Shown here: one piece after another, positions 26,403 through 35,499 of the stretch
How the letters are laid out: each line of letters starts with the position of its first letter
Position numbering within the stretch: the first letter of the stretch is position 1
DNA from: Neptunitalea chrysea
GTDB lineage: Bacteria > Bacteroidota > Bacteroidia > Flavobacteriales > Flavobacteriaceae
Assembly: GCF_027924145.1 (NCBI RefSeq)
Contig: NZ_BRVP01000007.1
Span: 122,726-186,725 of the forward strand
Direction: 5' to 3'
Length of the DNA: 64,000 nucleotides
Position numbers and translations under genes: made by a program
The notes under the pieces: model-generated
Databases searched by the model: none
What the model was told of the DNA's origin: nothing
Seen by the model: the letters and a program-made list of their open reading frames with translations, nothing else

Positions 26403-27575
26403 ATGAACTACATCCTTTTTGACGGTCCGTACCGTAATGCTTTATTGCCGTTTACATTTACGAGACCTGTAGCAGATATTAGAGTAGGTATTTTAACCAT
26501 TAGAGAAAAATGGGAAAAGTATCTTGATTCTACAACAACTACCATTACCGAAGAATATTTGTCTGATAAATTCCCGATGGTAGAGCTAGAAGCTAATATT
26601 TTAATCAATGCTTCTTTTTTACCTAACGCAGAATTAGTGGCTGTAATTAAAAGTTTAGAGAAAAACCAAGCGGTGTTTTATGAAGATGATGTGGTAGCCT
26701 TTTATGCTTTGGAAGCGCAGGAAGATATAGATTTTGATAGTTTTGATGCAATAGAGTACGAAGGAGAGGTTTTGCAGATACAGCATACATGGGATATTTT
26801 TAAAAAGAATGGGCAAGCCATGGAGCAAGACTTTGAGTTACTTACTGAGGGTAGAAAAAGTGTGTCTATACCAAGTAGCAATAATGTTATTTGTCCGGAG
26901 AATATATTTTTAGAAGAGGGTGCAAAACTTGAATTTTGTACACTGAATGCTACTAACGGCCCTATTTATATTGGTGTCAATGCCGAGGTTATGGAAGGCA
27001 GTATAATTAGAGGTGGTTTAGCCTTGTGTGAAGGGTCTCAAATTAAAATGGGTGCCAAGATTTATGGACCTACTACGGTTGGACCTTATAGTAAAGTTGG
27101 AGGAGAGGTAAATAATTCGGTTATTTTTGGTTACTCGAATAAGGGACATGATGGTTTCTTAGGTAATTCGGTTATAGGAGAGTGGTGTAACTTAGGTGCT
27201 GATACCAATAATTCTAATTTAAAAAATAACTACGATCAGGTACGTTTATGGAGTTACGAAACTGAGCATTTTGAAAAAACAGGATTACAGTTTTGTGGTT
27301 TAATGATGGGTGACCATAGTAAGAGTGGTATTAATACCATGTTTAATACTGGTACTGTAGTTGGGGTAAGTGTAAATGTGTACGGAAGTGAGTTTCCTAG
27401 AAATTTTATACCTAGTTTTTCATGGGGTGGAGCGCATGGTTATGCGACCTATAGATTAGACAAAGCATTGGAAACGGCAGAACGCGTAATGAGTAGAAGA
27501 AATATTTCTCTAACTGATTTTGATAAAGATATTATGCAGTATTTATTTGAGCTTACTAATCCAAGTAACACTTAA
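26403..27575 (+). CDS. GlmU-family nucleotidyltransferase-like protein
   Basis: 390 residues. The N-terminal part resembles a sugar nucleotidyltransferase fold (MNYILFDGPYRNALLPFTFTRPVADIRVG), with the Arg-Pro-containing stretch where the nucleotide would bind. The C-terminal part (from about residue 165) is a left-handed beta helix of hexapeptide repeats (IYIGVNAEVMEGSIIRGG, IKMGAKIYGPTTVGPYSKVG), like GlmU. It probably acts on a sugar phosphate, but the substrate is not readable. In Flavobacteria such a gene commonly follows rpmE2. A plus-strand hairpin with T-tract ends the unit. Confidence 0.85.
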   Translation: MNYILFDGPYRNALLPFTFTRPVADIRVGILTIREKWEKYLDSTTTTITEEYLSDKFPMVELEANILINASFLPNAELVAVIKSLEKNQAVFYEDDVVAFYALEAQEDIDFDSFDAIEYEGEVLQIQHTWDIFKKNGQAMEQDFELLTEGRKSVSIPSSNNVICPENIFLEEGAKLEFCTLNATNGPIYIGVNAEVMEGSIIRGGLALCEGSQIKMGAKIYGPTTVGPYSKVGGEVNNSVIFGYSNKGHDGFLGNSVIGEWCNLGADTNNSNLKNNYDQVRLWSYETEHFEKTGLQFCGLMMGDHSKSGINTMFNTGTVVGVSVNVYGSEFPRNFIPSFSWGGAHGYATYRLDKALETAERVMSRRNISLTDFDKDIMQYLFELTNPSNT

Positions 27576-27644
27576 AACAGTCTACTTCATAAAAGAATAA
27601 GAAATAAATAAGGGTAGCTATATAGTGCCTGAAATTACAAGGCT

Positions 27645-27686
27645 AACAATAAGCTTTCTTTTACGGATAGCTTGTTGTTTTTTTTT
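27645..27686 (+). terminator. Terminator after the GlmU-like gene
   Basis: AACAATAAGCT (27645-27655) pairs with AGCTTGTTGTT (27669-27679), with one G-T pair and a 13-base loop. A run of T to 27686 follows. Confidence 0.75.
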
Positions 27687-27718
27687 GAAATCTATCTCTT
27701 ATGACAGTGAGCGTTTAA

Positions 27719-29350
27719 TTAATCAATTTTCTTAACCTTCTTTAAGGTTAAGAAATTAATTCCATTTCCTGTTAATCCTTTAATGTTTTTTTGAATAAAA
27801 CGAATGCTTTGATCATAATATAGGGGTACAACCGGGGCTTCTTCTATAATAAGGCTATCCATTTTTTGGTAGAGTGCTATACGTTCTTCTGTGTTGGTGG
27901 TTTTTACAGCCTGCTCATACCATTGGTCAAAAAGATTGTTTTTGAAATGCGTGTAATTGGGACCTTCAGGGGTAAAGTTTTTACTGTAGAAGAGAGATAG
28001 GTAATTTTCCGCATCAGGATAATCGGCAATCCAGCTGGCTCTAAAAATAGCAAGCTTTCCGGTAGATTTACTTTGTCTTAATGTAGGTGAGGTGAGTAAA
28101 TCAATAGTAGTGCTAATGCCTATTTTTTGTAATTCTCGTTGTATGTACTCACAAAGGTCTAGGTAATTGGCATCGGTAGATATGGTGATTGTTGGACTTG
28201 CAATTCCGGTTTCTTTTTTAAATTCAGTAATGAGTTGTTTAGCTTTTTCTGGTTGATAGGAGTATCCATTAGATGTTCCGAACCCAGGCAAGCCGTTAGG
28301 GATGAATCCTTTTTCTGCAGGGGTGCCTATATTGTTACGTAAATAGGTAATCATTTTTTGTCTATCAAATCCGTAGTTGATAGCTTTTCGTAGCTTTAAA
28401 GATTGATTTTCAGGAATGTCATTATCTAAATAAATACCTAAGTATTCTGTATTTAGATACGGAGCCGAAATCATTTGAATGGCATCTTGGTATTTTGATT
28501 GTAACTTGCCAGAGGTGGTTAACAATTCATCTTTATAAGAAGCATCAAGTGCATTTAAAAAATCGATGTTTCCTTGTGTAAATTGCAAAAACTCGCTCTG
28601 CTTATCAGGTAAAAATGTAACGGCTATTGCTTCTAAATACGGTAATTGATTGCCTTGTGTGTCTTTTTCAAAATACAAAGGATTTCTGCGGAGTACTAGT
28701 TTTACATTTTCTTCCCAGCGTTTAAACTGAAAAGGACCTGTACCAATAGGGTGAGCTCTAAAGTCGTTCCCAAAAAAAGCAATAGCTTCTTTAGGAATTA
28801 CTGAGCAATATTTGGTGCTAAGTAATCCTAAAAATGCCGGAAAAGGTTGTTTTAGTAGAACTGTAAAAATGGTGTCGTTAACTGCTTGGTAGTTGTCAAC
28901 ATAGTTTAATACCCATCTTCCTGGGGAGGCTACCTTTTCATCTAATAACCGATTAAAGGAGTACTCGAAATCTGAAGCTGTAACGGTTCTTGTTTGTAGA
29001 GGGGGGTTGAATAACTGGTGTTTGTGAAAATACACGTCGTTTCTTAAGGTGAATGTATATTGAAGGGCATTTTCAGAAATGGTCCAACTTTTTGCAATAT
29101 CAGGCTGTATGTTTAAGGAGTCGTCTAATTGTACCAATCCGTTAAAAAGTTGATTTACTGCCCATATGTTGGCTTGAACTCTACTAAAAGCAGGGTCTAA
29201 AGAAGTGATGTTACTATGTTCGTTGTATCTAAAAACCTGAGAAGTATTATATAGGATGTCTTTTTTATTGGTGCATGCAACTAAGACGAGTGTTAACAAA
29301 GGAAAAAGGAGGTATGCTTTTATATTTTTTTTGGAACTTGTTAAATTCAT
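27719..29350 (-). CDS. Solute-binding lipoprotein of the peptide/nickel ABC family (SBP_bac_5)
   Basis: 543 residues with a lipobox (LVLVACTNKK, Cys near 26). The OppA/DppA-type binding domain then runs to the end: ITSLDPAFSRVQANIWAVNQ, IQPDIAKSWTISENALQYTF, and RAHPIGTGPFQFKRW near residue 200. The C-terminus contains SLIIEEAPVVPLYYDQSI. It binds oligopeptides or a similar ligand in the periplasm. No permease or ATPase genes are next to it; it stands alone, divergent from mtaB. In Bacteroidota such orphan lipoproteins are common, and the partner transporter is unknown. Confidence 0.88.
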   Translation of the reverse strand: MNLTSSKKNIKAYLLFPLLTLVLVACTNKKDILYNTSQVFRYNEHSNITSLDPAFSRVQANIWAVNQLFNGLVQLDDSLNIQPDIAKSWTISENALQYTFTLRNDVYFHKHQLFNPPLQTRTVTASDFEYSFNRLLDEKVASPGRWVLNYVDNYQAVNDTIFTVLLKQPFPAFLGLLSTKYCSVIPKEAIAFFGNDFRAHPIGTGPFQFKRWEENVKLVLRRNPLYFEKDTQGNQLPYLEAIAVTFLPDKQSEFLQFTQGNIDFLNALDASYKDELLTTSGKLQSKYQDAIQMISAPYLNTEYLGIYLDNDIPENQSLKLRKAINYGFDRQKMITYLRNNIGTPAEKGFIPNGLPGFGTSNGYSYQPEKAKQLITEFKKETGIASPTITISTDANYLDLCEYIQRELQKIGISTTIDLLTSPTLRQSKSTGKLAIFRASWIADYPDAENYLSLFYSKNFTPEGPNYTHFKNNLFDQWYEQAVKTTNTEERIALYQKMDSLIIEEAPVVPLYYDQSIRFIQKNIKGLTGNGINFLTLKKVKKID

Positions 29351-29505
29351 CAGAGTTTTTGGTGATTAGATTTGTTAATGTATAAACTAGTAAATTGCCG
29401 CAACTTTAAATAGAATGCTGTAAGTTAATTAATGTATCTTGTTAAGTGTCAGTTAATGAGTGTTTTGTAGTTAACTTTAAATTTAGGTTCTTTCTGTTAA
29501 TTGCT

Positions 29506-29513
29506 TACCTTTG
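29506..29513 (+). promoter_or_regulatory. -7 box TACCTTTG of mtaB
   Basis: TACCTTTG matches TAnnTTTG and lies 56 bases before the ATG of mtaB. No perfect -33 TTG was found. Confidence 0.55.
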
Positions 29514-29569
29514 CAAATTATTGAAAATAAAGTTACACTAAAATAACGAGATTAAAGCGGGATTATTTG

Positions 29570-30907
29570 ATGGAGCAGAGAAAAAAAGTAGCGTTTTATA
29601 CCTTAGGATGTAAGTTGAACTTTTCTGAAACTTCTACTATTGCAAGAAATTTTCAGGAGGAAGGGTTTGACCGTGTTGAATTTGAAGAAATAGCCGATAT
29701 TTATGTGATAAATACTTGTTCGGTAACCGAGAATGCTGATAAGCAATTTAAGCAGGTGGTAAAGAAAGCCCAGAAGAAGAATGAGAATGCTTTTGTGGCG
29801 GCCGTAGGATGTTATGCTCAGTTAAAGCCTAAAGAATTAGCAGCGGTTGATGGGGTTGATTTGGTGTTAGGAGCTACCGAGAAATTTAAAATTACCGATT
29901 ATATAAACGACTTGTCTAAAAATGATTTTGGAGAAGTTCATAGTTGTGAGATAGAAGAAGCCGATTTTTATGTAGGAAGTTATTCTATAGGGGATCGTAC
30001 TCGTGCATTTTTAAAAGTGCAAGATGGGTGCGATTATAAATGTACGTATTGTACTATTCCGTTAGCACGTGGTATTTCTAGAAGTGATACTATGGAGAAT
30101 GTTTTGAAAAATGCGGCTGAAATTGCAGCTAAGGGAATTAAGGAAATTGTACTTACAGGAGTAAATATTGGAGATTACGGGAAGGGAGAGTTTGGTAACA
30201 AACGCCATGAACATACCTTTTTAGATTTGGTAACAGAATTGGATAAGGTAGAAGGGATTGAGCGTCTTAGAATTTCTTCCATAGAACCTAACTTATTAAA
30301 GAATGAAACTATCGACTTAGTTTCGGTTTCGAGAGCTTTTGTTCCGCATTTCCATATTCCGTTGCAAAGTGGAAGCAATGAGATTTTAAAGAAAATGAAA
30401 CGTAGATATCTGCGTGAACTTTATGTTGATAGAATTACGAAGGTACGTGAGGTAATGCCGCATGCCTGTATTGGTGTGGATGTTATTGTTGGTTTTCCGG
30501 GAGAAACCGATGAACACTTTTTAGAAACGTATAATTTTCTTACCGACCTTCCGATTTCGTATTTACATGTATTTACGTATTCTGAAAGAGATAACACCGA
30601 AGCAGTTGAAATGGATGGTGTAGTACCTAAAAAGGTACGTGCTAAAAGGAGTAAAATGTTGAGAGGATTGTCTGTTAAAAAGCGAAGAGCTTTTTATGAA
30701 AGTCAGATAGGAAGTATCCGTACTGTATTGTTTGAAGGAGAAAACAAAGAAGGATATATTCACGGTTTTACAGAGAATTATGTAAAGGTGAAAGCTCCGT
30801 GGAATCCTGAGTTGGTAAATACCTTACAGGTTGTAAAACTCACCAAAATAGATGAAGACGGAATAGTACGCTTTGAGTTTGTTGAAAAAAATGTAATTTC
30901 GGCATAA
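29570..30907 (+). CDS. mtaB: tRNA t6A37 methylthiotransferase
   Basis: Radical-SAM methylthiotransferase that adds a methylthio group to t6A37 of tRNA. 445 residues from ATG 29570 (a TTG precedes it in frame at 29567). The N-terminal MTTase domain carries one [4Fe-4S] through GCKLNFSE, NTCSVT and VGCYAQ. The radical SAM core has CDYKCTYCTIPLARG near residue 155 (CxxxCxxC). The C-terminal TRAM domain starts near residue 380. The MtaB type is chosen over MiaB because of the YTLGCKLN start and the CTIPLARG loop. Confidence 0.93.
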   Translation: MEQRKKVAFYTLGCKLNFSETSTIARNFQEEGFDRVEFEEIADIYVINTCSVTENADKQFKQVVKKAQKKNENAFVAAVGCYAQLKPKELAAVDGVDLVLGATEKFKITDYINDLSKNDFGEVHSCEIEEADFYVGSYSIGDRTRAFLKVQDGCDYKCTYCTIPLARGISRSDTMENVLKNAAEIAAKGIKEIVLTGVNIGDYGKGEFGNKRHEHTFLDLVTELDKVEGIERLRISSIEPNLLKNETIDLVSVSRAFVPHFHIPLQSGSNEILKKMKRRYLRELYVDRITKVREVMPHACIGVDVIVGFPGETDEHFLETYNFLTDLPISYLHVFTYSERDNTEAVEMDGVVPKKVRAKRSKMLRGLSVKKRRAFYESQIGSIRTVLFEGENKEGYIHGFTENYVKVKAPWNPELVNTLQVVKLTKIDEDGIVRFEFVEKNVISA

Positions 30908-30971
30908 AACCTATTGTAATAATTGTTTTATATTAGAGCTAAGCTTATTCTTAAACCCCAAATACTTTTCT

Positions 30972-31748
30972 ATGCGAAATATTTATTTTTTACTTTTTCT
31001 GTTTATTACATTAGGTGTAAGTGCTCAAGTAGAAACAGGAGAAGCTTCTTTCTATGCGAAGAAATTTAACGGACGTACAACTGCCAGTGGAGAAATCTAT
31101 CACCATATATTACCTACAGCTGCACATCGTACGTTGCCTTTTGGTACTAAAGTAAAGGTTACAAATTTGGCTAATAATCGTTGGGCTATAGTTAAAATTA
31201 ATGATAGAGGCCCTTTTGTTAAGGGAAGAATTATAGATGTATCGCGCTCGGTTGCCGAGAAGTTAGATTTTATAAATGCCGGCATTACTAAAGTAAAAAT
31301 AGAAGTAATAGGTGAAGAAGATGTAGAAGTTGCAGAAACGGTACTTTCTAATGATGATGTGAAAACTACTACTACAACCACTAAGGTGGAAACGGTTCCA
31401 GTTTCTACGAATACTGTTTCAGAAGTAGTGATTACAACTGTTGCAACAACAACGGCACCTACGGTTCCAGGTAATGAATACTATGAATTAGGAGTTGAAC
31501 AAGTTTCTCCTGATTGGATGGGGGTGCAAATTGGTAGCTTTCAGGAGTTAACCAATTTAATACGGTTGGTAGATGGCCTTAAGTCTAAATATAAGAAAAA
31601 GGTTGTGGTACAGGTTAAAAATAGGAATGGTTTAAAAGTGTATGCGTTAATCATTGGTAAGTTTTTAACCAGAGATAAGGCAGAAAACTTTAAAGAGCGA
31701 GTTAGAAAAGATTATCCAGATAGTTTTATAGTAGATCTTAGAAAATAA
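30972..31748 (+). CDS. rlpA: RlpA-like septal ring protein with SPOR domain
   Basis: 258 residues. A signal peptide (FLFITLGVSAQ) is followed by the double-psi barrel domain (VETGEASFYAKKFNGRTTAS, then RTLPFGTKVKVTNLANNR and VKINDRGPFVKGRIIDVSRS, about residues 20-105). A Thr/Val-rich linker of about 45 residues comes next, then a C-terminal SPOR domain (from about 180, WMGVQIGSFQELTNLIRLVD). RlpA proteins cleave naked glycan strands at the septum, and the SPOR domain binds such strands. The catalytic Asp of the DRGPF motif is present. It probably acts in the periplasm during cell separation. Confidence 0.9.
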   Translation: MRNIYFLLFLFITLGVSAQVETGEASFYAKKFNGRTTASGEIYHHILPTAAHRTLPFGTKVKVTNLANNRWAIVKINDRGPFVKGRIIDVSRSVAEKLDFINAGITKVKIEVIGEEDVEVAETVLSNDDVKTTTTTTKVETVPVSTNTVSEVVITTVATTTAPTVPGNEYYELGVEQVSPDWMGVQIGSFQELTNLIRLVDGLKSKYKKKVVVQVKNRNGLKVYALIIGKFLTRDKAENFKERVRKDYPDSFIVDLRK

Positions 31749-31775
31749 AAAAGGCATTTTTAATGCCTTTTTTTT
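31749..31775. terminator. Bidirectional terminator
   Basis: AAAAGGCATT (31749-31758), loop TTT, AATGCCTTTT (31762-31771), followed by more T on plus and preceded by A on the other side. It serves the convergent rlpA and DUF721 genes and overlaps the stop of the latter. Confidence 0.85.
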
Positions 31776-32070
31776 ATCTTAAAATGAGTTCTTTTACCAG
31801 TTCTTTACCGAGTTGCTCATTAATCATTTCAATAATTTTTTGTTTCCCATAGCTTAACTCTTCTCTTAAAACAGAAGAAGTAAGAGATACATGTAATGTT
31901 TCGTTTTTTAATATGATGTCTTGAGTATAATTGGCTACTCCATTACCCATTAGTTGAATCCATGCGTCTCTAACGTCTATTTTGTCTATACCACCCTCAA
32001 GGTGATTTTCTTTAATAAAAGATTTTAATGCTTCGCTAAGGCTTATGTGTTCGTTATATCTTTTGGTCAT
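31774..32070 (-). CDS. DUF721/DciA-like protein
   Basis: 98 residues. The core WIQLMGNGVANYTQDIILKN and LHVSLTSSVLREELSYGKQK is the DUF721 (KH-like, DciA N-terminal) pattern. DciA is a replicative helicase loader in many bacteria that lack DnaC. The neighbouring recF supports a DNA-replication context, although the link is by position only. Its start overlaps the stop of the lipoprotein gene upstream by one base, so the two are coupled. Confidence 0.8.
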   Translation of the reverse strand: MTKRYNEHISLSEALKSFIKENHLEGGIDKIDVRDAWIQLMGNGVANYTQDIILKNETLHVSLTSSVLREELSYGKQKIIEMINEQLGKELVKELILR

Positions 32071-32498
32071 TATTCTATATTAATTGGCTCGAATCGTTTA
32101 TAATAATAGGTGTTTCCTGAATCGTTCGAAATACTAAAATGATCTTTATCTACCTTTAATAGTTTTTCCTTCCACTCGTCCATAGAGGTTTTATAATCAA
32201 AATAGTAATCCTTATTTTCTTTAATGATAGTAAAAAATTCGGCATCGCTATTTGTTTTATAAGTTCCGTTTAGCGTAGGATACATTTTTTTTCTGAACCC
32301 TGAAAGGCTATCTTTCAACTCCAGATAATCTACTGTTGTGTTTACTTGGTATTGTTTGGTTGCTCCGTCGGAAGTAACTACTTTATCTATTTCCCAATAA
32401 CCGTTTAAATTTGATAGGTCTATCTCAGTTATTTGTTTGGAACATCCTAATATACTAAATGACAGTGTGATAAAAAATAATATTTTCACAAATTTCAT
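32070..32498 (-). CDS. Lipocalin-like lipoprotein
   Basis: 142 residues. Signal peptide with lipobox (SFSILGCSKQ, Cys near residue 19). A beta-rich body follows, starting LSNLNGYWEIDKVVTSDG. The GYWEIDKV start and alternating strands resemble small lipocalin-like proteins common in Bacteroidota. The ligand is unknown. It lies between recF and the DciA-like gene on the minus strand. Confidence 0.75.
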   Translation of the reverse strand: MKFVKILFFITLSFSILGCSKQITEIDLSNLNGYWEIDKVVTSDGATKQYQVNTTVDYLELKDSLSGFRKKMYPTLNGTYKTNSDAEFFTIIKENKDYYFDYKTSMDEWKEKLLKVDKDHFSISNDSGNTYYYKRFEPINIE

Positions 32499-32554
32499 AA
32501 CCTTACCTTTTTTAAAAGGGTAAAGTTACCTGTTAGATTTTAAAAAAGAGGTAA

Positions 32555-33634
32555 TTATAATTTAAAAATTTTATAGGATTGATTGGTTTTTTTAACAACT
32601 TCTTCGGTACGTTCTGAATGTGTGTCACTTATAAAAATTTGTCCGAAGGTATCGTCGTTAACCAACTGAACTAAATGGGTAACTCTGCTCTCATCAAGTT
32701 TGTCAAAAATATCATCAAGTAGTAAAATAGGCTTTACATGTGATATGTTTTTTATAAAATCAAATTGGGCTAATTTTAATGCGATTAAAAAAGATTTTTG
32801 CTGTCCCTGACTTCCAAACTTTTTAATAGGGTAGCCATCAATTTCAAATTTTAAATCATCTTTATGAAGTCCAACACTCGTGTATTGCAGTACCCTGTCT
32901 TTTGCTAAATTCGCTACTAATAATTCGGAGAGTGTCTGCTCGTTTAATTGGCTGTCGTATGAAAGATCTATTTGTTCGCTGTTGCCAGATATAAGTGCAT
33001 ATCTATTTTTAAAAATAGGAATAAACGCATCTAAAAAGGCAACTCTTTCTTGGTAAATGTCATTTCCAAATGCACATAATTGTTCGTTGTATACCTCTAA
33101 AGTAGTACCATCAAAAGTATTATTAAGAGCAAAATATTTTAGTAAGGCGTTTCTTTGGGTAAGTACCTTGTTGTAGCTAATAAGATTTTGCAGGTATTTT
33201 TTATTGGATTGCGAAATTACGTTATCCATAAACTTGCGTCTGGTTTCACTACCTTCAATAATCAAATCTCTATCTGATGGTGATATCATAACAAGTGGAA
33301 TAAGTCCTAAATGATTTGATAGCTTATCGTACACCTTACCATTTCTTTTAATACTCTTTTTTTGTCCTTTTTTTAAACTACAAACAATGCGTTCTTCATT
33401 GCCTTTTTTTTCAAAGGTACCATCTACTACAAAAAAGTCTTCTCCGTGTTTAATATTTTGAGAAGCAATAGGATTGAAATAGCTTTTGCCAAAAGCAAGG
33501 TAGTGTACGGCATCTAAAATGGTGGTTTTGCCCACACCATTATTACCGGTAAAACAGTTAATGTTGCTGTCTAAAGTGAAATCTTTAGAGACAATATTTT
33601 TATAATTAATTAAGGATATTTTACTTAATATCAT
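32555..33634 (-). CDS. recF: DNA replication and repair protein RecF
   Basis: 359 residues. ABC-type ATPase that loads RecA onto gapped DNA in the RecFOR pathway. Walker A is [18 protein letters not shown] (residues 30-47). The coiled-coil lobe with [13 protein letters not shown] follows, then the signature region [20 protein letters not shown] near 275 and Walker [18 protein letters not shown] near 305. All nucleotide-binding motifs are intact. A minus-strand -7 box TATATTTG lies 38 bases upstream. Confidence 0.95.
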   Translation of the reverse strand: MILSKISLINYKNIVSKDFTLDSNINCFTGNNGVGKTTILDAVHYLAFGKSYFNPIASQNIKHGEDFFVVDGTFEKKGNEERIVCSLKKGQKKSIKRNGKVYDKLSNHLGLIPLVMISPSDRDLIIEGSETRRKFMDNVISQSNKKYLQNLISYNKVLTQRNALLKYFALNNTFDGTTLEVYNEQLCAFGNDIYQERVAFLDAFIPIFKNRYALISGNSEQIDLSYDSQLNEQTLSELLVANLAKDRVLQYTSVGLHKDDLKFEIDGYPIKKFGSQGQQKSFLIALKLAQFDFIKNISHVKPILLLDDIFDKLDESRVTHLVQLVNDDTFGQIFISDTHSERTEEVVKKTNQSYKIFKL

Positions 33635-33671
33635 ACCAAGCTAATGTAGTAAACTTTATTCTTTTGCAAAT

Positions 33672-33679
33672 CAAATATA
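33672..33679 (-). promoter_or_regulatory. -7 box TATATTTG of recF
   Basis: Minus-strand TATATTTG, an exact TAnnTTTG match, with a TTG 16 bases further upstream. Confidence 0.55.
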
Positions 33680-33730
33680 AAATAATAGAAAATATCAAGA
33701 AAAACAGCTTTTATATTTTAATAAAAATTA

Positions 33731-33738
33731 TATTTTTG
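33731..33738 (+). promoter_or_regulatory. -7 box TATTTTTG of the TPR-ribH unit
   Basis: Plus-strand TATTTTTG lies 23 bases before the ATG at 33761. It matches TAnnTTTG. Confidence 0.5.
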
Positions 33739-33760
33739 CGCCACAAATACAATTTAGGCT

Positions 33761-34549
33761 ATGGCTACATATAATAAAAGAGGGTATAAAAATAAGGCTA
33801 AAAAGGAAAACGAAGCATTCGATGAGCCTGAAGTAATACATGCAGATGAACACAGTACTACAGAAGATGTTTTTAACACCTTAGATGAGAAAGCTAATAA
33901 AACTGAAGAATGGGTTGAGAAAAACCAGAAAGTAATTTTAGGTTTTATTGGAGTGTTAGTAGTGGCTGGTCTTGCATTTTTTGGATACACTAAATTTATT
34001 CAAGAACCTAATGAAACAAAAGCATCTAACGATATGTTCTTTGCTCAAGAATACTTTAAAGAAGCATTCAACGGGGCAGAAGCAAAGGATTCATTATTAA
34101 ATCTTTCTCTTAAAGGCGCTGAAGGGAACTATGGTTTCTTGCAAATTATTGATAAGTATAGTGGTACTAAAGCTGCCAATATTGCTACATATAGTGCAGG
34201 TATGGCATATTTAGAACTTAAAAATTACAAGAAAGCGGTTGAATACTTAGATGAGTTTAAGTCTGACGATGTAATTTTATCTCCTTTTGCTAAAGGAAAC
34301 ATTGGTGATGCTTTTTCTCAGATGGAGGATTATAAAAATGCTTTAGATTATTACGAAAAAGCGATTAACGATAACACAAACGGATTTACAACTCCATTGT
34401 ATTTGTTTAAAGCTGGTATGTTAGCTAAAGAGCAAAAAGAGTACGATAAAGCATTATCTTATTTTAAAAGAATTAAAGAAGAGTTTCCAGATTCTGAACA
34501 AGCAAAAACTATTGACGCTTATGTGGCAATAGTAGAAAGTGAAAAATAA
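33761..34549 (+). CDS. Membrane-anchored TPR protein
   Basis: 262 residues. A charged cytoplasmic N-terminus of about 60 residues is followed by one membrane helix (KVILGFIGVLVVAGLAFFGY, about 57-77). A periplasmic region with TPR units follows, among them YSAGMAYLELKNYKKAVEYL and AFSQMEDYKNALDYYEKAIN. The topology resembles YfgM/ancillary SecYEG or BamB-type partners, but I cannot assign one. The stop overlaps the ribH start (TAATG), so the pair is translationally coupled. Confidence 0.8.
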   Translation: MATYNKRGYKNKAKKENEAFDEPEVIHADEHSTTEDVFNTLDEKANKTEEWVEKNQKVILGFIGVLVVAGLAFFGYTKFIQEPNETKASNDMFFAQEYFKEAFNGAEAKDSLLNLSLKGAEGNYGFLQIIDKYSGTKAANIATYSAGMAYLELKNYKKAVEYLDEFKSDDVILSPFAKGNIGDAFSQMEDYKNALDYYEKAINDNTNGFTTPLYLFKAGMLAKEQKEYDKALSYFKRIKEEFPDSEQAKTIDAYVAIVESEK

Positions 34550-35034
34550 TGGCAACAGAAAATAAAAATTTATCAGAATACGATAAAACAACAATCCCAA
34601 ATGCGAAAGACTTTCGATTTGGGATTGTTGTTTCTGAGTGGAATGATACCATAACCGAAGGATTGTATAAAGGTGCAGAAGCAGCTTTATTAGATTGCGG
34701 AACTGAAACGGAAAACATTATTAGATGGAATGTTCCGGGAAGCTTTGAGCTTACGTTTGGAGCCAAAAGAATGTTAGAAGTGAAAGATGTAGATTGCGTT
34801 ATTGTTATTGGTAGCGTAATAAAAGGCGAAACAATGCATTTTGATTTTGTATGTCAAGGTGTCACACAGGGGGTAAAAGATTTAAATGTGTTATATGATA
34901 CACCTGTAATCTTTTGTGTGCTTACCGATGATAACATGCAGCAATCTATTGATAGAAGTGGTGGTAAACACGGAAACAAAGGCACAGAGGCTGCTATAGC
35001 TGCCATTAAAATGGCGCATTTACGTACGTTATAA
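34549..35034 (+). CDS. ribH: 6,7-dimethyl-8-ribityllumazine synthase
   Basis: Joins 3,4-dihydroxybutanone phosphate with the ribitylaminouracil to give the riboflavin precursor. 161 residues, full length. FGIVVSEWNDTITEGLYKGA (about 24-43) binds substrate. NVPGSFELTFGAKRM is next, and VIGSVIKGETMHFDFVCQGV (about 87-106) contains the catalytic His. The ending NKGTEAAIAAIKMAHL is typical. The other riboflavin genes are not in the window. A strong terminator follows. Confidence 0.96.
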   Translation: MATENKNLSEYDKTTIPNAKDFRFGIVVSEWNDTITEGLYKGAEAALLDCGTETENIIRWNVPGSFELTFGAKRMLEVKDVDCVIVIGSVIKGETMHFDFVCQGVTQGVKDLNVLYDTPVIFCVLTDDNMQQSIDRSGGKHGNKGTEAAIAAIKMAHLRTL

Positions 35035-35055
35035 TCATAAGATACATATAAAAGT

Positions 35056-35096
35056 ACTGATTGGTTTTGTAAAAAAAGTCAATCAGTTTTTTTTTG
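35056..35096 (+). terminator. Terminator after ribH
   Basis: ACTGATTG (35056-35063) pairs with CAATCAGT (35080-35087), followed by a run of T to 35095. Confidence 0.85.
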
Positions 35097-35202
35097 TTGC
35101 TAGGTAAAGTTAGTTCGGCATCTTATTTGTTAACATTTTTTAGCATAGTGTATAGAAACAATACTATGTATTTTAATTAATTTTGAAAGAATAGAATGGG
35201 GT

Positions 35203-35499
35203 ATGAAACTTCGAGTATTATTTAAACAACATAGAAACAAGTCGTTCAACTATAAGCCTCGCTATTATAATGAGCGTAAGGAACGACTCGATAGCCTTAA
35301 GAGACAGTATAACAAAGTTTCTGATGTAGATTATGTACCTAAGAGAAGAACTTCTTTTAGAGAAGATTGGAAAACGCAACGGAAAGACTTAAATGATAAA
35401 AACTCACGAGTTAGATTAATTGTAATACTGGTATTTCTTCTAATGGCTGCCTATGTTGTGTTACGATTTTTTAATTTCGAAAAATTACTTAATGGCTGA
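35203..35499 (+). CDS. Small basic single-pass membrane protein
   Basis: 98 residues. A very basic, Arg/Lys/Tyr-rich N-terminal 70 residues (FNYKPRYYNERKERLDSLKR) is followed by one membrane helix (LIVILVFLLMAAYVVLRFF, about 75-93). This makes it a tail-anchored cytoplasmic protein. Family not assigned; such genes precede mutL in relatives as I recall. Its last eight bases overlap the mutL start, so translation is coupled. Confidence 0.7.
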   Translation: MKLRVLFKQHRNKSFNYKPRYYNERKERLDSLKRQYNKVSDVDYVPKRRTSFREDWKTQRKDLNDKNSRVRLIVILVFLLMAAYVVLRFFNFEKLLNG